Shown in pieces: positions 56,513 through 64,000 of a stretch of 64,000 nucleotides of DNA. The notes beneath the pieces are model-generated. The model was not told where the DNA came from, searched no databases, and saw only the letters and a list, made by a program, of their open reading frames with translations. Position 1 is the stretch's first letter. The number at the start of each line of letters is the position of its first letter. This stretch comes from Przewalskia tangutica (lineage: Eukaryota; Streptophyta; Magnoliopsida; Solanales; Solanaceae): contig CM056733.1 of the NCBI GenBank assembly GCA_029844215.1, forward strand, positions 70,337,794 to 70,401,793, given 5' to 3'. A program made the translations under genes and the position numbers.

Positions 56513-57308
56513 ATTGATTTTGATCCTTTTGGGTTTTCTGTGATGGATTTCAAGACGGGGAGTCCTCTCATGAGGTGTGACAGTAGGGGGATCTTTATCC
56601 AATTACACCAAGTATCGGTTCCTCACGTCAAGCTATGTCTTTCACTTTGCGCACTCTCTTGCTTTCCTTTGGCATGCTCAGAGATCGTCGGGTCGTCTAT
56701 TTTGTCTGTCTTAGATAAAAATAAACTTATTTCTTGTAAGGGTACGCGTAGTACTCTGAATTGTCAATCTTGTTCCTTAGGAAAAATTGTTAGGTTGCCA
56801 TTTAAAGATTCTAATTCTACTACTTCAATGTCATTTGATATTATTCATAACGATTTATTGACATCTCCTGTTCTTAGTTCATTGGGTCATCGTTATTATG
56901 TTCTATTTTTAGATGATTATTCTAAATTTTTATGGGCGTTTTCAATAGCAAAGAAATCTCAAGTTTTTCCATCTTCCAAAAATTTAGAGTTTTCATTAAA
57001 ACCCAATTCGAACGAGAAATAAAGAATGTTCAATGTGATAATGATAAAAAATATGACAATGTGGAGTTTCGGGAATTTTGTGCTAAAAATGGAATCAATT
57101 TTCATTTTTCTTGTCTTCATACGTCTTCACAAAATGGGAAAGCCGAATGCAAAATTTGTATCATTAATAACATTATCCGAACTTTCTTGGTTCATTCTTC
57201 CGTACTCCCATTTGTTGGCATCATGCTCTTCAAATGGCTACCGATATTCTTAACATTCTTCCTTCCAAATGTTTGACATATTCGTGCCCTTTTAAAATTT
57301 TATTTAAT
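56513..57308 (+). pseudogene. Copia F integrase
   Basis: CQSCSLGKIVRLPF and FDIIHNDLLTSPVLSSLGHR, then YYVLFLDDYSKFLWAFS (about 56815-56945), followed by FEREIKNVQCDNDKKYDNVE, SSQNGKAECKICIINNI in the next frame. The first catalytic aspartate region reads HND where E has HSD, and the K-A-E-R-K motif is KAECK. It is cut at about 57308 by the internal deletion. Confidence 0.85.
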
Positions 57309-57945
57309 CACGTGACCTGATATTACGTATGCCGTACATCAGGTGTGTTTGTTTATGTATGATCCCAGGATTGAACATATGAATGCGCTTAAACGCATTC
57401 TTAGGTACATTCAGGAAACACTTGATTATGACCTGCATTTGTATCTTCATCGACGTCTACACTTGTCTCCTACACAGATGTTGATTGGGGTGGTTGTCCG
57501 GTCACCAGACATTCTACGTCTGGATATTGTATGTTTCTTGGAAATAACTTGGTCTCATGGTCTGACAAACGTCAATCCACGATTTCACGTTCGAGTGCAG
57601 AGGCCGAGTATCGAGGGGTAGCCAATGTGGTCTCTGAGTCGTGTTGGTTACGTAATATTTTTTTAGAGCTCCATTGTCCTATTCAGAAAGCTACCTTGGT
57701 GTATTGTGATAATATTAGTACCATATACCTTTCTGGTAATCCAGTTCAGCACCAGCGCACTAAACATATAGAGATGGACATTCACTTTGTTCGAGAAAAA
57801 GTAGCTCGAGGACAAGTACGCGTCTGTCATGTCCCTTTCAGATATCAAATGGCAGACATCTTTACAAAGGGTCTTTCCTCGGTCCTTTTTGAAGATTTTA
57901 GAGACAGTCTCAGCGTACAAAGATCACCCGCTATGACTGCGTAGA
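57309..57945 (+). pseudogene. Copia F RNase H
   Basis: It starts TCACGTGACCTGATATTACG, equivalent to the end of RT in copies E. HQVCLFMYDPRIEHMNALKR, then the frame 57531-57944 with SSAEAEYRGVANVVSESCWL, HQRTKHIEMDIHFVREKVAR, ADIFTKGLSSVLFEDF and PAMTA before a TAG. The SSAEAEYRGVA motif is the canonical one, unlike in B and E. Confidence 0.88.
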
Positions 57946-57976
57946 TGTGTTAAATATACATACAATATACACTAAA

Positions 57977-58315
57977 TTAGGCAGATGATCTAAAGGGGAT
58001 AATAAACAGGGAAGGAATTGATATATAAGGGATTGAATAATAAAAAGATAATAGAAAAATACAGTAAGTAAAGAAAGATTAACTTACAAATTAAGGTTCC
58101 AAGTTATGAAAACCATAATTCAAAGGTTCTGCAGAAATTTAAAGTAGGTGGTAGAACCAACCATGTATTTAATGCAGGAATTTAAAAAGAGCATAAATTA
58201 TTTAATAGATTAGGAGGTAAGACCATCCATAATCATATTTATTCAAAAACTTAAATACTTACAATGATTTGAAAGCATTCAAGGAGAACCTTGGGAGTTT
58301 GCAAGGTATTTGGAT
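57977..58315. other. Unclassified sequence between copia F and gypsy H
   Basis: No gene. The related stretches AGGTGGTAGAACCAACCAT and AGGAGGTAAGACCATCCAT occur at about 58146 and 58212. It may be part of the adjoining gypsy LTR, but no second copy in the window lets me test it. Confidence 0.4.
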
Positions 58316-59049
58316 GAGAGGGATAGCCTCCGAGGTTTCTGTCGGAGAGCGGGAGTGATAGCCTCCGAGGTTTCTGCCGGAGAGCGGGAGTGATAGCCTC
58401 CGAGGTTTCTTCCGGAGAGCGGGAGTGAGAGAGGTGACATTGCATTTCATTTCATTCATCCACTCATATTTAGACTGATCATTTGGTGAATTATATATGT
58501 CTTGGTTAATTTCATGATTTCTTTACGCTTTACTTGTATATGATACGTGACCATGCCTGATTGCTCTATGTGCTACTTGTTGGTTTCAACTTCTTCATGC
58601 GTTATCTAATCACTGTCGGCCTATGATGCTTACCGGTACTAGTGTTGTACTGACACTACTCTTGCTGAACGTTTGATGAGTGCAGAGTACGATCCAGGTT
58701 CCAGTTGTACGCTCCGTGGCTGATTCGCGAGGTGGACATCTTCTAGTCACTCAGGGTGAGCTACTTGGTCGTCCGTGGCCCCTGAAGGGCTTCTTAGTTA
58801 ATTCCATTTTTCTTTGGTTATTGACAGACAGTATGTAGCCTTCGGGAATTCTTTCAGACTTCTATTTTTCAGACTTGTTAGTGCTCTTGTACCCTTTTGA
58901 CCAGATTTTGGGAAATTAAGTGTTTAAAACTTATAATTTCTTCTTCCTTATTTATTTTTCCACTGATTTACCTTGTTAATGAGAACGTGGTTCGCCTACT
59001 CGGAGGAATAGGGTAAGTGTCATCACGACTCGTGCTTTGGGTTGTGACA
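58316..59049 (+). repeat. Gypsy H LTR, 3' part, with 35-bp minisatellite
   Basis: The end GGTTGTGACA at 59049 is followed by a primer-binding site, marking an LTR end. At 58322-58430 three units of GATAGCCTCCGAGGTTTCTG plus CCGGAGAGCGGGAGT (35 bp) occur. The expected LTR start (as at 59973) is missing, so the LTR is truncated at its left. Confidence 0.75.
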
Positions 59050-59053
59050 AAGT

Positions 59054-59064
59054 TGGTATCAGAG
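59054..59064 (+). promoter_or_regulatory. Primer-binding site of gypsy H
   Basis: TGGTATCAGAG lies 4 bases after TTGTGACA, matching initiator tRNA-Met priming. The following TAGAGTCTTGAGGATTGGTA and GTAGACGTCTGTACCCATCC are familiar from chromovirus leaders. Confidence 0.85.
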
Positions 59065-59972
59065 TTTTAGGTTAATCGTTCTAATGCGTACAAGAGCAAT
59101 ATCTAGTAGAGTCTTGAGGATTGGTACGTAGACGTCTGTACCCATCCTCGAGAGGCTATATGACATTTAAGAAACACTCCACTTCTTTTCTCTTTTCGTG
59201 CTAGTTCAATCCGATTGGTATCTGGTTCATTCTTTTTGTGCGAGTTCAATCCGATTGGTATCTGAAACTCATTTTTATGTTCTCTCACAGGTGGTAGGAC
59301 TCTTTATGTGATGAATATAAAGTATTTTCTCTCTATCCTATAGGTTGAGGTATACTGACGAGAATCCAAATAGTTTATGGTTGGTGACAAGATAATCATA
59401 ATGGTAAAATATTCGTTTGATGGGAGCATGAGGTGTGATTAGTTTGGTATTGCGCGGGAGAATGAATGGCAAAGTTGAGTGTCGGCAAGATGGGAGTGTG
59501 TGGGTTAAGCACAAGTTGTAAGAGGTTCTTCAAGGAAATATCTATTGCCTTTACATCAAGTGGGGAAATTTTCCCATGGAGATTGAATTTTGTGGGAAGG
59601 GGAGGTTGAAATCTTTCAGTGAAGGGTGTGATGCGGCTATCACAGGTATTATTTCGGGTTGTCACTGATCTGCTTCTGTCTTATTTGATCCAGGTTCTAC
59701 TTTCACTTATGTGTCCACCTATTTCTCTACGGGTTTGGATATGCTTTGTGACATGCTTGATGTACCTATTCATGTCTCTACTCCCGTCGGGGATTCGGGG
59801 ATAGTAGGTCGAGTCTATAGGTCTTGTGTGGTCACGTTATGAGGTATGATACTTGGGAGACCGAGGCGGATATGCAGAGTAGATATCTTCAGTTGTTTGA
59901 CAGTTTAGGTACCTCTTTCCTCCACCCATACCTTGTCGCTCGAGGATGAGCGATTGTTTGATTGGTATCTAA
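59065..59972 (+). pseudogene. Gypsy H interior with protease relic
   Basis: Most of gag-pol is gone. About 59685-59815 reads LFDPGSTFTYVSTYFSTGLD and HVSTPVGDSGIVGRVYRSCV, a gypsy aspartic protease whose D-P-G-S-T replaces the D-(S/T)-G seen elsewhere, as I recall for Tekay-type elements. The end LSLEDERLFDW (about 59935-59963) meets the next LTR start at 59973 without a purine-rich tract. Confidence 0.75.
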
Positions 59973-61345
59973 TGTAACGACCCGTTGGTCGTTTAACACT
60001 TTAAAACTACGAAAGGAGTATGAGACTATAGGATATTAAATTATAGGAGCTTTAATATACAATTTGTGCATGAATTTAATTAAGTGAGTGGGCCAAGCCC
60101 ACTACCCCTTTTTGGTAAGGCAAAAACGCAGAAAAAGAAAATAAAAAGGAAAAGGGAAGGGGAAAACGGGGGGTTAACAGTAACCCATCTTGAACAGTGA
60201 AATCGACGGGTTTTCGCCATTTCCGGCGAACTGAGTGATAGTCGACGGTAGTGAGGCACACCATTGTGACTGTCATCTCAAGGCGGTCATTTCCATACCA
60301 ACGCCGCCAGTCATCTCTTCCTAAATCACAGATCGATATTTATAAACCCTAAACGCCACTACGCCTTTTCCAGCCAACTGGGCAAGATTTGAAGGTCGGG
60401 ACTGGTACCACTACACTCCCCATTGTCTCCCCGTCATTTTGATACCACGCATCGACTACAACTCGTACTCAATCACCTCGTCAACCAGTTTTTTTTCCGA
60501 TCGGTGTTGGCCAAATTCCGATCGATTCAGGTACAATTGAAGGTCGTGGGTGGTGGCTCTGAGTTCGTGTTGATCTTAGCTATGATTTGCAACCAACACC
60601 GTGCTGTAACTCTTAGTATTTCAGATTTCACCATTGTTGGGTGAAGAAGCTTCTTGCCGTGATCTGATTTGAAAATTGCGATCAAGACTTCGATGCTTAA
60701 CTGGCTCAACAATACTCTCAGATCGGCAGGATTTTGATCACGGAAATTTTGCAACAAATGTGGGGCCCATTCCTACCCAAAACAGTCACCCAACACCTCC
60801 GTTAGCACCGAAATAGATTTTAAGCATTCAGAGGTTCTACGCAAAGAGAAGACATTAGTTGATTGTTCGTGGCACCCGCTCGGCATTGAGGTATGTTATG
60901 GTTTACTTTAGTTAAGACTCTGATTATAGAATCGTATGTAGTCGTAGGGAGTGACGGGGATATTATGATAGGCCTTCGGGCAGGAAGTGGAGATGAATTA
61001 CTATTATGTTGCTTCCGTCAGCTGTTATGTGGGCTTGCCGCCATATGTGTTATTTTCTATGATTATCACCTGATTTGACTTGTACTTGTTGATTGTATAT
61101 CGGTGACACGTGTTGAGACTTGATATCATGCCTGACATACTTTCCATATTATTTGTGGTGATGGTGAGGTGAGAGACTGAGAGTGATTGATCATGTCTGA
61201 GGTTTCTGCTGGAGATTGAGCGTGATTGATAGCCTCCGATAGCCTCCGAGGTTTTTGCCGGAGGGCGGGTGTGATAGCCTCCGAGGTTTCTGTCGGAGAG
61301 CGGGAGTGATAGCCTCCGAGGTTGCCGGAGAGCGGGAGGGATAGC
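59973..61345 (+). repeat. Gypsy LTR left part with minisatellite
   Basis: It starts TGTAACGACCCGTTGGTCG. The first bases form a perfect inverted repeat AACGACC-CGTT-GGTCGTT. The 35-bp minisatellite recurs at about 61217-61345 in degenerate units, one of them shortened. It is interrupted at 61346 by an Athila/Tat-type LTR. The region around 60060-60900 has GC-rich blocks and no gene. Confidence 0.7.
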
Positions 61346-62851
61346 TGATCGGTGTATTTTATATACACTTTTGAGTCATTTTTAGTTAGTATTTTACTCA
61401 TTTCATTTATGTTTAGTATAGTATTAGGGCCGTTTTCCTTTCTTTTGTGTCACAGCGGTCAGAAATGGAGAAATGACGAAAAGGAGATGAAATGAGCATA
61501 AATGAGATGGAATTGCACACAAAGGGCGAAATGAAGTCTAAGAAGTTAGGGAATTAGAGAGATCGAGGCAAGTCCGGACGAAAAAGGACGACAAACAGAA
61601 TCGCTGAACGTCACCGGCGCGGCTGACCAGCGAGCCATGGCGCCAATATCTTGAAAGTCCGAAGTTCTTTGAATTTGGTAGCCGCGACTCGATCTGCGGT
61701 AGCGGCGCGGAATTTATGAAATGCAGGCGGGTGACATGTTTTCAGAATCCTAAAGGGATTACTTTTCCTACCTAAAGGGATAACTTTTTCTACCTAAAGG
61801 GATAGCTTTTCCTACCTTAAAACCCTTACCTAAAAGGATTCTAATAACTTTTCATTTCCTACAAATCCCTAACCCTTCACCAAAAGGATTCTTTGGCTAT
61901 AAATACTCTACATCATTAGAAGAATTATTCATTCTCCATTCCACCATTCAACATTCTACATCCATCCTTCCACCAATCCATCATGTAAATATTCCACAAC
62001 ACAACCCTTGGATGCTTGGCTTGGAGACTCGTTCTTAAGTATTTTTCTTTTCTTTTCTTTTCTTTATTTCAGTTTTGTATGATGAACTTTAAATTAGTTC
62101 TTGTCATGTCAATGACTAGGAACTAATTCTCTTATAGGGTTTTCCATGTTAATTCTCTAGAAACTTATGTTATGATTTAATGCATGCTTATGGTTATTCT
62201 TCTTCTTGTTGAGATCTATCCAATATTTGAGTTGAATTCTTGATAATTAATTGACAACTAATTATCACTATATGATTTCTAATCAGATTCCGAAAGGGGG
62301 GGATTGTGAATATGTTGTAAGTTGGGTAGACATTCTTGGATTGGGGATGAAAATACCTCAATTATTTATGTAGCGTTAATGAGAGGCTTAAAAACCCTAA
62401 TTTTGCGCATTGTGCGTGACGGTTAACTAGGTTTTTGCTCTTAATCCTCCTATAGAGTTATCCTTATCACCGAAAGGTAGGTAAGGTGCGATACTGGGGT
62501 TGAGTTTTTATATAACCCTAACGGGAGTATAAAACGATTTCGTAAACCTGCTTTCTCCGAAAGAAGAAGACCATAGTTCGTTGCAGTAATAAATAACATA
62601 AGCAGATAGTTGAAGAGACATGGAAGCCCTATTCCCATCACAACTGAAATAAACCTATAGTTAAATTAGCTTTTATAATTACTAGTTATAAACCACAAAC
62701 TCAAATATCAATCACCAAATAGATACCAAAAGATAGATAGTTGGTACTTGAACCCTAATCCTTGTGGACGATATTCGGTCTTACCAGGACTATATTACTT
62801 GTCACGATAACGTGCACTTGCGTTAAAGTGTGTGCATCTTACCGCGCATCA
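61346..62851 (+). mobile_element. Athila/Tat-type LTR with leader, truncated element
   Basis: The LTR begins TGATCGGTGTATTTTATA and ends CGCGCATCA. It is followed at 62858 by an Asp-type primer-binding site. Three tandem units around ACCTAAAGGGATAACTTTT lie at about 61740-61820. Only about 150 bases of interior follow before minisatellite sequence resumes at about 63025. No second LTR and no clear target duplication were found. Confidence 0.75.
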
Positions 62852-62857
62852 AGTTTT

Positions 62858-62875
62858 TGGCGCCGTTGCCGGGGA
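62858..62875 (+). promoter_or_regulatory. Primer-binding site, tRNA-Asp type
   Basis: TGGCGCCGTTGCCGGGGA, six bases after the LTR end, is the primer site known from Athila and related gypsy elements. Confidence 0.88.
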
Positions 62876-63027
62876 TTAGGCATAGTTCAATAGCAAATTT
62901 ATCGATTTTTAATTTCTAATTTGGTTTTTATTTTTGTTTCTTTAAATTATTTATTTTCTTTTCTTTTGAAAAAAAAAACAAGTGTGTCGTGATTCGTTGT
63001 TGGTTTTGATTCATCTCAGGGATCCTT
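62876..63027 (+). other. Short leader remnant
   Basis: T-rich leader ending with a run of ten A near 62969, with no coding capacity. Confidence 0.5.
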
Positions 63028-63168
63028 AAGACATCTGAGGTTTCTGTCGAAGAGCGGGAGTGGTAGCCTCCGAGGTTTCTGCCGGAGAGAGGAAGTGATA
63101 GCCTCCGAGTTTTCTGCCGGAGAGCGGGAGTGATAGCCTCTGAGGTTTCTGCCGGAGAGCGGGAGTGT
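63028..63168 (+). repeat. 35-bp minisatellite, third cluster
   Basis: Four units of GAGGTTTCTGCCGGAGAGCG with GGAGTGATAGCCTCC match the clusters at 58322 and 61217. CTCCG and CGGAG within each unit can pair as a short hairpin. Confidence 0.88.
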
Positions 63169-63298
63169 GAAGCCCCAAATTTGTGACAATAACAATAAAC
63201 ATTATTGTGGCTATGTGATTATGTTATTATTGTGTCCATGTGATTATGTTACGGCCTTATTCACATTCGAGGACGAATATTGCTTAAGGAGGAGAGAA
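63169..63298 (+). pseudogene. 3' end of another gypsy element with polypurine tract
   Basis: TCACATTCGAGGACGAATAT then TGCTTAAGGAGGAGAGAA is the typical end of a chromovirus internal region: HSRTNIA-stop and then a purine tract at about 63285-63298. The rest of the element is not here. Confidence 0.75.
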
Positions 63299-64000
63299 TG
63301 TAAAAACCGGAAAATAATAATAATAGATAGTTGTTGGTTGAGTTAATAAAAATACATTTATATAAGAAAATAAAGAATAAATTGCATGGGATAGAGTTAG
63401 TGTTAAAGTTGGATAAATAGATAGATGAAATGAAAATAAGAAAAAACAAAAACAAAACAAAAACAAAACAAAAAAAAAAACAAAAAAAAAAAAACAAAAA
63501 AAAACAAAAAAACAATCAGCATGCATACGTGATGCTTTCCCCCTTTCCCCCCTTTTTCAATTCCCCTCCACCCTTGGCCTTCCATCTCTCATAAGTTATA
63601 CAACCTTCTCCACTTATACATTATACTTATACACAAACAAAGTGCATACCACAAAGATTAGAAAATCAGAAAAAAACAAGTGAACAAGAAGAGGAAAAGT
63701 CTGGAAAAAATACCAAGAGGGCAAGAAGAACAAGAATCAAACTACTAGAGAGTAGGGATCATTTTAGCAACTACACAACAATAATCTTCACACTTACAAG
63801 GTGAGTTTTCTCACTCAGAAATTCTTGGTAACATCCTTTATTTTTAGTTCAATACATGTTAGAATAAGAATTGAGTGTTGAAAAGAAATATTGAACTTTT
63901 GATTGTTTAGACAACTAGTTGCGTCATGAACTTTACGAATTGTTCTCACTGAGTTATAATAGTTAGAATTTGATGAAATTCGGAGGAATTGTACACATCT
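63299..64000 (+). repeat. LTR of a third gypsy family, runs off window
   Basis: TGTAAAAACCGGAAAATAAT follows the purine tract directly. An A-rich low-complexity stretch of (CAAAA)n type lies at 63440-63515 and a C/T-rich one at 63535-63575. The end lies beyond the window. Confidence 0.7.

Larger units (their letters stand above)
54683..57976 (+). mobile_element. Copia F, internally deleted and 3' truncated
   Basis: LTR 54683-54998, gag, protease, integrase, then a jump at about 57308 to RNase H, then only the first 25 bases of the 3' LTR (TGTTAAATATACATACAATATACAC). Linker and RT are missing. Same lineage as E, D and B. Confidence 0.9.

Noticed and set aside
63261..63585. Phe/Cys-rich minus-strand open frames
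   Set aside because: They translate a (CAAAA)n low-complexity tract in an LTR.

Overview
This window is plant nuclear DNA, made almost entirely of LTR retrotransposons nested inside one another, with one convincing host gene. A flowering plant of the nightshade family (Solanaceae) is my best guess. It rests on a tRNA-derived SINE whose tail reads 'ccgcgcatagcg...cttagtgtaccg', a second SINE of a type I associate with that family, and an RTE LINE whose 3' end reads 'aaggtctacgcacacactacc...gttgttgtt'. No rRNA, tRNA or organelle-derived segment was recognised.

Layout. 1-2071: decayed Ty1/copia pol (integrase tail, RT, RNase H) and the start of its 3' LTR. 2881-12699: an old Tork/Angela-like copia element (A) with 5-bp target duplication CATAG. 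Its 5' LTR carries a 312-bp hAT-type MITE, and its integrase is split by a 2986-bp reverse-strand solo LTR of a chromovirus (duplication GAAAA). 13601-13831: a Tourist-like MITE. 14490-27981: a second copia lineage (B), whose RNase H is split by a non-autonomous giant-LTR element (C, 18562-27314, duplication CTGTC) with no gag or pol but a 30-bp minisatellite.

27982-32014 is the only gene-like island. It has a 262-codon single-exon plant gene at 29253-30041, a SINE about 110 bp downstream that is itself split by a 601-bp solo LTR, and another SINE at 31378.

32015-50267 is an 18.3-kb composite of the B-type copia lineage: LTR, gag, protease, integrase, a complete but frameshifted Ty3/gypsy chromovirus (J, 35088-45391), two tandem copies of RT-RNase H, a second LTR, an inverted leader, and a second gag-protease. 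The composite is bounded by an unusual 23-bp duplication of host sequence. Next come a 786-bp reverse-strand chimeric copia (G), a 5'-truncated RTE LINE (51886-52925), another copia (F, 54683-57976) with an internal deletion, and at 57977-64000 a jumble of gypsy pieces. These include chromovirus-like LTRs with a 35-bp minisatellite, an Athila/Tat-type LTR with its primer-binding site, and the start of a further LTR that runs off the window.

The genes do not act together as a pathway. Almost every coding segment is a broken retrotransposon polyprotein. I found no previously undescribed biological system. The most interesting items are structural: the nesting order fixed by target duplications and empty sites, the 18-kb composite with its 23-bp flanks, the RT-RNase H duplication, the leader micro-inversion, and LTR pairs that are nearly identical in AT-rich stretches but scrambled in GC-rich ones.
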